The notes: generated from the sequence alone by a model not told the origin. A DNA stretch of 39,265 nucleotides from Streptomyces ureilyticus (GCF_011045025.1 NZ_JAAKZX010000082.1:1-39265), one strand, 5' to 3'; positions 8,504 to 16,036 are shown, counted from the first letter of the stretch. Program-made: numbers and translations.

Positions 8504-8774
8504 ATCCGTGGCAGGCGCCCCGCAAGGGGCGCACACCGCTGGCCTTCGCGGCACCGCACACCCGCCCCACGCTGACCGGCGGTTCGGTCCCGGCCTGAAC
8601 CGGCAGCGTTCTCGGCCTTCTCCCCACTCACGATGGCCCAGTACGTGGCGGGCCGGCCCCTTGTGTCACCCCCGTCGCGACGTACCCGTTCTGACGGTCG
8701 GAAGGAAGCGGCAGACGAGTCGGGCTGGACGCCGGGTTTTGTCCCCCGGTCGACTCTGCTGCGCAATTTCGGGG

Positions 8775-9795
8775 TCAGGCCGTGAGTCGGTAGGCGAGGT
8801 GTTCGAGGCGGCTTCTGCGGGTGTGGTGCCGGTCGTGGCCGGTCCAGTACGCGTCGAGCCGGATCACGTTGAGTGCGGTTGCGGAGAAGGCGTGCTGGAG
8901 GCGGACTTTCGGCAGTCCGCGGTAGCGGGCCCGGCGGATGCCGGTGATGTCCAGGGCCTGGTTGATGGTGCCCTCCACCCCTGCGCGCAGGGCGTACTTG
9001 GCCTTCCAGGTCTCGGTCTTCTGCTCGGCGCGGGCCCGGACGAGGGCCTCGTGCGGTTCCCTGGGACGCAGGGTGAGCATGCGCCGGCCCAGCGCGGACT
9101 GGTGCACTGCTCCCGGAAGGGGCAGGGGCGGCAGGTGCGGACGCTGAAGGTGATGACGATCGCGTCCGCGCCGTGCTGCTTCACCGGGTTCCAGTGCGCG
9201 CTGCTCTTCCCGGCGGGACAGCGGACCTGACGGGCCTTCCAGTCGATGGCGAAGGCGTTCCTGTCGAAGCCCGCGTGGGCCTTGGCCTGGGCGGAGTGGT
9301 CCAGCAGGACGGGGGGGACCATGCGGGTGCCCCGCTTCAGCGCGGCGGTGATGAGAGCGGCGGAAGGGTAGCCGGAGTCGAGGTAGTGCTCTCCGGGCTT
9401 CACCCCGTGCTCGGCCAGGCGTTGTTGGACAGGCGCGGTCGCCTTCACATCGGGCACGGTGGCGTCGGTGGTGAACACGTCCGTGATCAGGTTCGGTGCC
9501 GCCGGGATCCCGGTTTCGGTTTCGGTTTCGGTTTCGGTTTCGGCTTCGGCTTCGGCTTCGGCTTCGGCTTCGGCTTCGGCTTCGGCTTCGGCTTCGGCTT
9601 CGGCTTCGGCTTCGGCTTCGGCTTCGGCTTCGGCTTCGGCGGGAGTCTCGCAGGTCTCGGTGAGGTGGACCTTGTAGCCCATCCAGAACAGGTCTTCGCC
9701 CTTGGCCGCCCAGCGGGCATCGGGGTCGTAGGGAGAGGCCAGGCGCGCGGCCGACAGGCTGTGCTGCGGTCGGCCGACCCGGATCTCGCCCGGCA
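8775..9795 (-). pseudogene. IS1182-family transposase, C-terminal part (right copy), frameshifted
   Basis: Reading starts after the lost N-terminus near SAARLASPYDPDARWAAKG, continues through MGYKVHLTETCE, an inserted run of about 21 (Ala/Thr)-Glu dipeptides, then the catalytic-core blocks LITDVFTTDATVPDVKATAP, GEHYLDSGYPSAALI, FAIDWKARQVRCPAG and CRPCPFREQCTS. Near 9098 the frame changes (consistent with one lost base) and continues as MLTLRPREPHEALVRARAEQ, YALRAGVEGTINQALDITGI and RARYRGLPKVRLQHAF, ending at the stop at 8775. The catalytic Glu region (RAGVEGT) is therefore out of frame. The N-terminal end is replaced by an IS4 fragment. It mirrors the left copy at 3855-4292. Confidence 0.82.
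9511..9636. repeat. Hexanucleotide tandem repeat, 21 units
   Basis: Five CGGTTT units followed by sixteen CGGCTT units, uninterrupted (126 bp). Inside the transposase frame (minus strand) the units encode Ala-Glu and Thr-Glu dipeptides, and the 6-bp period preserves the frame. It lies between TETCE and PNLITDV, where other IS1182 transposases have only a few residues, so it is an expansion. The sharp boundary between the two unit types suggests stepwise amplification. Confidence 0.95.
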
Positions 9796-9898
9796 GGAAG
9801 CATGGGCGCACCTCGTCGTGGACCACTGCCTGACGAGCGTCATCACCCAGCTCGCCGACGACCACGGCATCGACCCGGACCGCATCTCGTTCGCGGCC
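9796..9898 (+). pseudogene. IS4-family transposase, C-terminal fragment
   Basis: About 34 codons in the plus frame (RQEAWAHLVVDHCLTSVITQ, then LADDHGIDPDRISFA) match the C-terminal region of Streptomyces IS4-type transposases, where this helix precedes DPDRLSFT-like sequence. It is wedged between the IS1182 fragment and the ISAzo13 fragment, both on the opposite strand. Boundaries are approximate. Confidence 0.6.
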
Positions 9899-10484
9899 CC
9901 ACGATTTCCTTCTTCTTCGTATCGACGCTGATCACCGGGTCCCCGGCGTCGATATGGTTCTTGGCCTGCTCGTTGATGTAGCGGAACTGGCCGTCCCGGT
10001 CTGGGTGCTGCCGGCCTTCGATGGTCTTGGCGTTCCCCTGGAGGCTGAAGCCTTCCTCGCGCAGCACGTCGGCGACGGTGTCGGCGGATATCCGGTGACC
10101 CTGGCGAGTGAGTTCGGCGGCCAGATGACGAGTGGACTTCGTCGTCCACCGCAACGGCGACATCGGATCACCCCGCACATCCGGCTCGACCAGGGCCAGC
10201 AGCGCCGGACGAAGTCCCAGGTCCAGATCGACCGTCCGCTTGCGGCCTCCGCCCACCCGGCGCACCCGCCCTAACGGGGCCTTCCCGGATTCCAGTTCAT
10301 CCGCCCCCAGCGACACCGTGGCCTCCCGCACCCCGGCGGCCCGGGCGACCAGCCTGATCCCGCCATGGCCGATCGACCGGGCTTCCGCTCCTATCAGCAG
10401 ACGCCGCTGCCGCTCGTCGAGATGCGGGAAGATCGCCTCGAACTTGGCTGCCAGAGCTGCCCGTTGCCCCTCCGATGCGCCCAT
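9899..10484 (-). pseudogene. ISAzo13-family transposase, truncated
   Basis: N-terminal portion of an ISAzo13-type transposase (Rhodopirellula-type DDE domain): KFEAIFPHLDERQRRLLIGA, GGIRLVARAAGVREATVS, the GRVRRVGGGRKRTVDLDLGL linker, WTTKSTRHLAAELTRQGHRI and PDRDGQFRYINEQAK. It breaks at ISVDTKKKEIVG, the first catalytic-Asp region, after which the frame runs into the antisense of the IS4 fragment. ATG 10484 is the likely start. About 195 genuine residues remain of a usual ~400, so it is inactive. Confidence 0.85.
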
Positions 10485-10638
10485 ACCACGCCAACGAGTC
10501 GGCCAGCGGGAAGCTACGGGTTAATGCTCTGCGAGCCCTAACTTCGAGGCATTGGACCATCACGTGCTACCGATCTCCACCCCGACCAGCACGAGCACCT
10601 CGCCCAAACGTCACACCAGCTCCGCTGAGCAGCGGAAA

Positions 10639-10755
10639 TCACGATGGCACCAACTCACTGAAGCTGAGCGGGAAGCGGAAGTACAGCCACACACAGTGGG
10701 AGATGACCTCGGCCGGGTACCGGTGCCCCTTGTACGACGGCGACCTGCTCTCCAC
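10639..10755 (-). pseudogene. IS6-family transposase, N-terminal fragment
   Basis: From GTG 10755 (GGAGAGG eight bases or so upstream) it encodes about 38 residues; the segment SYKGHRYPAEVISHCVWLYF and the following RFPLSF match the start of IS6/IS26-group transposases (normally ~230 residues). Similarity ends at FSE, with a stop at 10639. The catalytic domain is absent. Confidence 0.7.
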
Positions 10756-10833
10756 GGGCACCTCTCCAGCATGATCAGCCCGGCGATCATCCCGCCCGCC
10801 CAGCCAACGTGACAGCGCCCCACGTCCGTCTCC

Positions 10834-10947
10834 GTGGCACTGACACTGCGTACCGAAGCCGCCAAGACCTTCCCACGTCCGGCAATAGCCAGCTCGCAGT
10901 GGCTCTTCTCCGGCCGCCAGCCCGGACAGCCCGGTCAGCTCCAAGTC
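10834..10947 (+). pseudogene. Integrase-like gene remnant, part left of the Tn3 insertion
   Basis: The frame ...SSQWLFSGRQPGQPGQLQ resembles the segment before the catalytic box of actinobacterial tyrosine-recombinase-like proteins (S-PWLFPGR-PGQP). It runs in frame into the target duplication AAGTC (10943-10947) and resumes at 19225 as VHLRQIGVP. The 5' part of the gene was already missing before the transposon arrived (IS6 fragment upstream). Confidence 0.55.
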
Positions 10948-10985
10948 GGGGGTTGAGGAACATCGGAACGAAAACCGGCGCTAAG
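10948..10985 (+). repeat. Tn3-family terminal inverted repeat, left
   Basis: 38 bp beginning GGGGGTTGAGGAACATCGGA and ending ACGAAAACCGGCGCTAAG. It aligns without gaps to the 38-bp Tn3 repeat pattern (GGGG...GGAACGAAAAC...TAAG). It differs from the right repeat at one base (position 17). AAGTC precedes it. Confidence 0.95.
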
Positions 10986-11046
10986 CCTTGATCGGCCCTG
11001 GTGGGCGGCTGACGGTGCGTCGGCAAAGGGGAGGCTCTGAAGTCTT

Positions 11047-11140
11047 CCCGCAGATAACGCCCTATTATCTGCGGGAGCTTGGTTCGTCACCTGCGGTGAT
11101 GTTCTCCGGGCCACACATGAAGCGGCCCTGTTATCTGCGG
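11047..11140 (+). promoter_or_regulatory. Candidate internal resolution site for the tyrosine recombinase
   Basis: The core is a perfect inverted repeat, CCCGCAGATAA (11047-11057) and TTATCTGCGGG (11065-11075), separated by a 7-bp spacer CGCCCTA. Two further directly repeated half sites follow: TCACCTGCGG (11087-11096, 8/10) and TTATCTGCGG (11131-11140, 10/10), 44 bp apart. The recombinase starts 13 bp later. This inverted-core-plus-direct-repeats layout parallels the TnpI site described for Tn4430-type elements. The last half site overlaps the region just before the Shine-Dalgarno sequence, so the recombinase could also repress its own gene (inference). Confidence 0.8.
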
Positions 11141-11153
11141 CAAGGAGGAAGCG

Positions 11154-12115
11154 GTGCCCACCGTCCTGCAACTGGCGGCCGGGAAGGCGTTGACCGTCCG
11201 CGCGGCGGCCGACGCCTTCCTCGACTCGCTCCGCAATCCGAACACGGTCCGCAGCTACTCGACCGGCGTCGGCAAGACCGCTGAGCGGATCGGAGAAGCC
11301 CGCCCGCTCGGGTCGGTCGCGGACGACGAGATCGGCGAGGCCCTGGAACTGCTGTGGGGCACCCCGGCGGTCAACACCTGGAACGCGCGCCGGGCGGCGG
11401 TGCTGTCGTGGCTGGGCTGGTGCGAGTCGTACGGTTACGACGGCCCGGCGGTCCCGGCCTTGACGAAGCGGCTGGCAGTACCGCACTCCGAGACCCCGGC
11501 CCGCTCGAAGATGGCCGTGGACCGGCTCATCGCCCGGCGCGAGGTCCACCTGCGGGAGAAGACGCTGTGGCGGATGCTCTACGAGACCGCCGGGCGGTCC
11601 GAGGAGATTCTCGGCGTGAACATCGAGGACCTGGACCTCGCCGCCCGCCGCTGCCCGGTCAAGGCCAAGGGCGCCCACAGCAAGGCCCGCCGCCGAGGAC
11701 AGGCGCGCGAGGACTTCGTGCTGGAGACGGTCTACTGGGACGCCGGCACCGCCCGGCTCCTGCCTCGACTGCTGCGAGGCCGCACCCGGTCACCCATCGC
11801 CGTCCCGGTCCGGGGAAGGTGGTCAGCCCGCGCGACGTGTGCCCGGACACCGGGCTGGCCCGCCTCTCCTACGGCCAGGCCCGCGCCCTGCTCGATGAGC
11901 ACACCGCCGTGCGCGGACCGGGGACAGGCTGGGACCTGCACGAGTACCGCCATTCCGCCCTCACCCACCTCGGAGAGCAGGGCGCCTCCCTGCTGATGCT
12001 GATGGCCAAGTCCCGGCACAAGAAGCCGGAGAACGTCCGCCGGTACTTCAAGCCGTCCCCCGAGGCGATCTCTGAGCTGACCAGCCTGCTCGCCCCCGGC
12101 GACGCGCGCCGCTGA
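11154..12115 (+). pseudogene. Tyrosine recombinase (TnpI-like cointegrate resolvase), single frameshift
   Basis: The GTG start at 11154 has GGAGG six bases upstream. Residues ~12-90 form the SAM-like arm-binding domain; the catalytic domain begins near residue 115 with the first Arg at 148 (ETAGRSEEIL). Near 11785 the frame shifts, consistent with one or four lost bases; the second frame (VSPRDVCPDTGLARLSYGQA, HEYRHSALTHLGEQ with His/Arg, SRHKKPENVRRYFKP with His and nucleophile Tyr) ends at 12115. Every catalytic position is present, split between frames. It lies directly after its candidate recombination site inside the Tn3 transposon and would resolve cointegrates in place of a serine resolvase, which is absent. 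Recent decay or a sequence error could explain the shift. Confidence 0.85.
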
Positions 12116-12145
12116 CTCTGCTGTGCATGAAGTCGGCTTGCGGCT

Positions 12146-12526
12146 GTACGCCTGCTCGCGCAGCGCAAGCTGAACAAGGGCGAGAACCTGCACGCCCTGC
12201 GCCGGTCGCTCGCCTACGCCGGTGAGGGTGCGCTGCGGCGCCGGCACCACGAGCAGCAGACCGAGCAGATGTGGTGCCTGACCCTGGCCACCAACGCGAT
12301 TGTCTGCTGGTCCACGGAGTATCACGGCCTCGGTGTGGCTGCCCTGCGCAGAAGCGGACGCGAGGTCGACGACGAGGTCCTGGCACACATCTGGCCGACC
12401 CACCACGAGAACGTGCACTTTTACGGCATCCACTCGGTCGACATCGACGGTGAGCTCGCTCAGCTCGACACCGACGGCTACCGGCCGCTGCAGCTGGCCG
12501 ACGACGTCGCCCCGGCAAGCCGCTGA
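12146..12526 (+). pseudogene. C-terminal remnant of a second Tn3-family transposase
   Basis: About 126 codons reading LNKGENLHALRRSLAYAGEG, RRRHHEQQTEQMWCLTLATN, VCWSTEYHGLGVAALRR and HENVHFYGIHSVDIDGELAQ, the C-terminal end of Tn3-family TnpA proteins. It belongs to a different subgroup from the element's own TnpA, whose equivalent region reads NLQEGRHALARKIFHGRSGQ. No start is present. Position (directly after the recombinase) and orientation suggest that tnpI and this tnpA once formed one older transposon's operon. Confidence 0.8.
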
Positions 12527-12548
12527 CCTGCATCCCGCTCTTTTCGGT

Positions 12549-13187
12549 TCAGCTCTGGCCGGTTATCTGGGTCAGCATCAGTTGGTGGAGGTCGTCGACG
12601 GTGGCGGTGTGGTCGGTGGGGTCGACGGCTTGGCGCACGATGGTGCCGAGAATGCAGGATCGGACGAGCGTGCGCAGCTTGATGAGGGTGGCGGTGTGGT
12701 GGCCGGTGTCGGCCAGGGCGGTGGTCCAGAGGTCGTCGAGGGTCTGTTCGGCGGTCTTGAGGATGGGCAGCTGGCTGTCGAGGAAGGCCGGGTTGCTGCG
12801 GTGGGCAACGAGGAGTTCGTAGGCGGCGCGGGTGGTGTCCTGCCGGTAGGCGTCGTGCATGATGGCGGCCCATGTGGAGAGCCGGTCGGTCAGCGGCACT
12901 TCCGGTCCGGGTGCTCGGCGGTGGGCGTCGACCAGCGTGGTCCATCCGTGGTCGATGACGGCCAGGTACAGCGCTTCGGGTGTGCCGAAGTGGTGCTGGA
13001 CCGCGCCGCGCGTCAGGTTGGCGGCCGCGGCGATCTGCTGGGTGCTGACGGCGGCGGCGCCGCTGGTGTTGATGCAGGACACCGCCGCCGTGATCAGGGC
13101 GGCGCGGGTTTGGGCGCGCCTGTCTGCTTGGCTGCGCCGGCTGCTCGCGGTGGGGTGCATGGTTCTGCCTGTCTGCGCGGCGGTCAC
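12549..13187 (-). CDS. TetR-family transcriptional regulator (transposon passenger)
   Basis: 212 residues from GTG 13187, or 203 from ATG 13160; neither has a strong Shine-Dalgarno sequence. The N-terminal helix-turn-helix is clear (RAALITAAVSCINTSGAAAV, then IAAAANLTRGAVQHHFGTPE ending LYLAVIDHGW); the C-terminal ligand/dimer domain includes RSNPAFLDSQLPILKTAE. It is the last gene of a same-strand block with the membrane protein and M24 peptidase. A palindrome at 14857-14878 upstream of the peptidase contains GAATG/CATTC and ATGT/ACAT elements, and GAATGTAT also occurs 15 bp upstream of this gene, so autoregulation of the block is plausible. The effector is unknown. Confidence 0.9.
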   Translation of the reverse strand: MTAAQTGRTMHPTASSRRSQADRRAQTRAALITAAVSCINTSGAAAVSTQQIAAAANLTRGAVQHHFGTPEALYLAVIDHGWTTLVDAHRRAPGPEVPLTDRLSTWAAIMHDAYRQDTTRAAYELLVAHRSNPAFLDSQLPILKTAEQTLDDLWTTALADTGHHTATLIKLRTLVRSCILGTIVRQAVDPTDHTATVDDLHQLMLTQITGQS

Positions 13188-13230
13188 CGGCCTTCGCCGG
13201 TGAATGTATCTGAGTGTCGGCGGAAGCCGG

Positions 13231-13590
13231 TCACGGTCCGGTGACCAGTCCGGTCAGGTTGAGCGCGAAGCCGATGCTGTTGATGGCAATGGCGCAGGCC
13301 CAGGCGGCTTTGCTGCGGTAGAAGTCCGTCGGCCCGCGGCGCAGATGAACGACGACGCCGCCGTAGCCGAGCAGAACGGCGAAGACTGCCATCGCGATCC
13401 GATAGCCGGTCGTGAAGCCGAACGCACCCAGCACCAGGGTGGCGGCGTAGAGCACAAAGATGCCGGCGTTGAGGGCGGCGGGGCCGCGGGTCAGCGGCGG
13501 GCGTCCGCGGCGGGCTTCGAGGAGGCTGATCACGTTGTAGGCCAGGCCGGCCGCGGTGTAGCCGGCCTGGGCCAGCAGCAGAGGCGACAC
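13231..13590 (-). CDS. Small four-helix membrane protein, function unknown (transposon passenger)
   Basis: 119 residues from GTG 13590, three bases after the peptidase stop, so translation is probably coupled. It has four hydrophobic segments: LLLAQAGYTAAGLAYNVISL, LNAGIFVLYAATLVLGAFGF, YRIAMAVFAVLLGYGGVVV and AWACAIAINSIGFALNLTGL. No signal sequence or catalytic motif is visible and I do not recognise the family. Its placement between the peptidase and the TetR gene suggests a shared role, perhaps transport or membrane tethering. Confidence 0.8.
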   Translation of the reverse strand: MSPLLLAQAGYTAAGLAYNVISLLEARRGRPPLTRGPAALNAGIFVLYAATLVLGAFGFTTGYRIAMAVFAVLLGYGGVVVHLRRGPTDFYRSKAAWACAIAINSIGFALNLTGLVTGP

Positions 13591-13593
13591 CGG

Positions 13594-14847
13594 TCAGTTC
13601 CGGACGCCGGCGACACGGCGGATGAGCCGGCCCTTGGTCCGCTGGATCGCGGTGCTCTTGCTGCGGGTGAGCGAGCGCAGATCGTCGGGGGTCGGGGTGA
13701 GGCTGCGGTAGCCGGTCTCGGTCACGAGCACGGTGTCGGAGTGGCGGTAGCCGCCAACGCCTTCGAGGTAGATGCCGGGTTCGATGGAGATCAGCAGGTT
13801 GGCGGCGAGCACGTCGTCGCTGCCGAGGGCGAGCCACGGCGGTTCGTGGGCGCTGAGGCCGAACCCGTGGCCGGTGCGGTGCAGCCGCTGATGGTCGCTG
13901 ATGCCGCGCTCGCGCAGGTGCTGGTGGACGGCTTCGTCGATCTCGCAGCCGCGCACGCCGGGTCGGATCATCGAGTAGGCCAGGGCGCGGGCGCTGAGCA
14001 TGGCGGCGAACAGGTCGGCTTCGGTGCTGGTCGGGGCATGGGTGAAGAAGGTGCGTTCGCATTCGGCGGCGTAGCCGTTGACCCGGGTCAGCGCCATGAC
14101 CACGTGCGGGCCGGCGTCGAGTGTCATGTCGAGCGGCGGTACCGAGTGCGGCTCGGCGCTGATTGGTGCCGGCCACGCCGCGACGGTGACCTTCGTGGCC
14201 AGCGGGTCGAACCGGTCCTGCTCGCCGACGATCGCACGGGTGATCGTGTTGGAGGTGGTGTAGCCCTCGATCACCGTGCTGCCGGGGTAGGTGCCGGCGA
14301 GCAGTTTCACGACGCCGCGGCGGGCGTAGTCGGCGGCGACGGCGATCTGCCGTACCTCGTAGTCGGACTTGGCCAGCCGGACAGAGCGCAGCAGGTCGGC
14401 GCGGCTGCCGCCGCGCGCCTGCAAGGCGTCGGCGATGTACGCCGGGCAGCTCGGCTCGTACGCGAACCCGGCGGCCAGCAGCGGCTCGAGGGCGTCGAGC
14501 CAGCCGTCACCGTCAGGGGCGGGGAACTCGCGGTAGGAACGGATCTCCTGCGCGCCGGTGCCCCACGCTTTCGCGACGTGTGTGCGTTCCAGGTCGGGGA
14601 CCAACAGCACCCGGGCGCCGGTCGTAGCGTCGACGACGAGGAAGAACGGCCGTTCCAGGGGTTCGACCGTCGCCCCGGTCAAGTAGAAGATCGCCTCGGT
14701 GCTGGTCAGCACGATCTGCGCCCGGCCGGCATCGCGGATGGCCCTGATGACGGCGTCATGACGGCGCTGGAACTCAGCGGCGGCGTCCGCCGGGATATGA
14801 ACCTTCACTGCTTCCCCACCTGCCTGTGCGTCGAACGGTATCGTCAT
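13594..14847 (-). CDS. M24 (creatinase/Xaa-Pro peptidase) family protein with altered metal ligands
   Basis: About 417 residues: creatinase N-terminal domain (residues ~20-150, with IFYLTGATVEPLERPFFLV) and pita-bread C-terminal domain (~160-410). Visible motifs are LDAGPHVVMALTRV, ECERTFFTHAP, HRTGHGFGLSAHEPPW, ISIEPGIY and GYRHSDTVLVTETG. In metallo-members the positions equal to ECERT and HSDTV normally carry metal-binding Asp and Glu (D..RT and EDTV); here they are Glu and Ser. The enzyme may therefore act without metal, as creatinase does, or on an unusual substrate. ATG 14847 is preferred over TTG 14853; a palindrome sits just upstream. First gene of the passenger block. Confidence 0.85.
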   Translation of the reverse strand: MTIPFDAQAGGEAVKVHIPADAAAEFQRRHDAVIRAIRDAGRAQIVLTSTEAIFYLTGATVEPLERPFFLVVDATTGARVLLVPDLERTHVAKAWGTGAQEIRSYREFPAPDGDGWLDALEPLLAAGFAYEPSCPAYIADALQARGGSRADLLRSVRLAKSDYEVRQIAVAADYARRGVVKLLAGTYPGSTVIEGYTTSNTITRAIVGEQDRFDPLATKVTVAAWPAPISAEPHSVPPLDMTLDAGPHVVMALTRVNGYAAECERTFFTHAPTSTEADLFAAMLSARALAYSMIRPGVRGCEIDEAVHQHLRERGISDHQRLHRTGHGFGLSAHEPPWLALGSDDVLAANLLISIEPGIYLEGVGGYRHSDTVLVTETGYRSLTPTPDDLRSLTRSKSTAIQRTKGRLIRRVAGVRN

Positions 14848-14856
14848 CGGCAAGCT

Positions 14857-14878
14857 ACATGCATTCTCGAATGAATGT
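14857..14878. promoter_or_regulatory. Candidate TetR operator upstream of the M24 peptidase
   Basis: ACATGCATTC-TC-GAATGAATGT is an almost perfect 22-bp inverted repeat (one mismatched pair). It ends 10 bp upstream of the peptidase ATG, fitting repression by the TetR protein encoded two genes downstream. GAATGTAT near 13202-13209, just upstream of the TetR gene, is a related half site. Confidence 0.5.
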
Positions 14879-15084
14879 AAGTGTCGTCATGGTGGCCGGG
14901 AAAGGAGCGCAGTGCTGTCGCCCCAACTGACGCCGGCCACCCTCTCGGCTGGAATCGCAGGAGCACTCGCCCTCCGCCAGGACCGTTCGGCGCGACCTGG
15001 CGTGATCGGTACGGGTGCGCTCGTACCGTCAAATGATGATCAACCGGGCCCTTCCCGGATCCGAACTGAACCAAGGAGACCGGC

Positions 15085-15219
15085 ATGACACCGACCGCTG
15101 AGAAGGGCACCCGGCCATGGTTGCTGCGCTGGGCCGTCCTCGGCCTCATCGTTGCTGGCGCGGTCGTTCAGATCGCCCTGTCCGTCTACGGCCGTGGGGA
15201 CCATCGGGACAGCCATTAA
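15085..15219 (+). CDS. 44-residue single-pass membrane peptide
   Basis: ATG 15085 is preceded by AAGGAG at optimal spacing and the frame ends in TAA. The peptide has a charged N-terminus (MTPTAEKGTRPW), one hydrophobic segment (LLRWAVLGLIVAGAVVQIAL) and a polar tail (YGRGDHRDSH). It is followed 5 bp later by a terminator-like hairpin, supporting a real short transcription unit. It lies inside the Tn3 transposon between the peptidase and the zinc-ribbon gene, on the opposite strand to both. No family recognised. Confidence 0.65.
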   Translation: MTPTAEKGTRPWLLRWAVLGLIVAGAVVQIALSVYGRGDHRDSH

Positions 15220-15223
15220 CGCT

Positions 15224-15258
15224 AAGCACTTGATCTTGGGCGTCTAGATCAACTGCTT
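15224..15258. terminator. Bidirectional terminator-like hairpin
   Basis: Arms AAGCA-CT-TGATCT (15224-15236) and AGATCA-AC-TGCTT (15246-15258) with a 9-nt loop, followed on the plus strand by GTTGTTTTTGG. It sits between convergent genes (44-residue peptide and zinc-ribbon protein). It could alternatively be a protein-binding palindrome. Confidence 0.55.
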
Positions 15259-15303
15259 ACCGTTGTTTTTGGTCTGGAAACTACGGGCGGCCCTCGACGG
15301 CCG

Positions 15304-15930
15304 TCACGACGGCTCTCCAGCGAGCGCGGCCAGGCGCTCCATCTCGTCCACGCCGTCGTTGCAGCACTGCCCGCACACCAGCCGCCGAGCCTTAGGCCGC
15401 TCGGGCAGGCGGACGTCGAACGGCATCCGGGTCTCGTCCTTGAACTCGCGCAGGTCGTAGTCGCACTCCGCGCAGACCAGCCGGGCGGCGCGGGCCTGCT
15501 TCTTCGACCAGGCGGGCCACTCCGCCGACAGCGCCAGCTTGGCGATGACCATGCCGTCGGCCCGGGGCTGGAACACCATGAAGTCCCAGTGCGGGGCGTC
15601 CTCGGGGATGTCGGCGGCGGTCTGCTCCATCGAGGGCATCCACGGCACCAGGTGGGCCAGGTCCTTGCGCAGGATGCGGACCTCCTCGCCCTCGCGCATG
15701 GCCTTGCTATAGGAGGTGGCGAGCGGGAAGCGGAAGGCCGTCACGATGGTGTGTGGGACCTGGAGCAGGTCCAGGTCCCGGCTGATGTCGGCCGCGGTGG
15801 CCTTCCACTCGCCGCAGTTGACCTCCCGCCACAGGGCCAGCCCGTCGGCGTTCAGCCTCCCGGACGCGTTGATCGTGCTGACGATCCGCCGCTGCGCGGC
15901 CCGGACCTCCGGGGCGACCGCTACCGTCAT
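15304..15930 (-). CDS. Conserved hypothetical zinc-ribbon-like protein next to tnpA
   Basis: 208 residues; ATG 15930 is preceded by GGGAGAGGGAG. Near the C-terminus two Cys pairs (CAEC at ~residue 153 and CGQC at ~186) with spacing typical of a zinc ribbon are visible, after a mixed alpha/beta region with no known catalytic motif (RFPLATSYSKAMREGEEVRI, HWDFMVFQPRADG). It lies 106 bp downstream of tnpA on the same strand, inside the transposon, so it may be a transposition accessory or a plasmid-borne gene captured by the element. Function unknown. Confidence 0.75.
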   Translation of the reverse strand: MTVAVAPEVRAAQRRIVSTINASGRLNADGLALWREVNCGEWKATAADISRDLDLLQVPHTIVTAFRFPLATSYSKAMREGEEVRILRKDLAHLVPWMPSMEQTAADIPEDAPHWDFMVFQPRADGMVIAKLALSAEWPAWSKKQARAARLVCAECDYDLREFKDETRMPFDVRLPERPKARRLVCGQCCNDGVDEMERLAALAGEPS

Positions 15931-16036
15931 CTCCCTCTCCCTGCTCTCACCGACACCCTGTTCATCGTGTCGTCTGTGCTGGTCAACGAGCCAGGACCAG
16001 GGAAGGACCGGTGGGACTTTCCCCGGCCGGGCGCGC

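Noticed and set aside
9511..9636. CRISPR-like array
   Set aside because: The units are contiguous 6-mers without spacers.
9173..9931. Plus-strand frame with a long Gly-Phe repeat
   Set aside because: It is the hexanucleotide array read on the other strand; the transposase homology lies on the minus strand. Only its last ~34 codons (IS4 fragment) are genuine.
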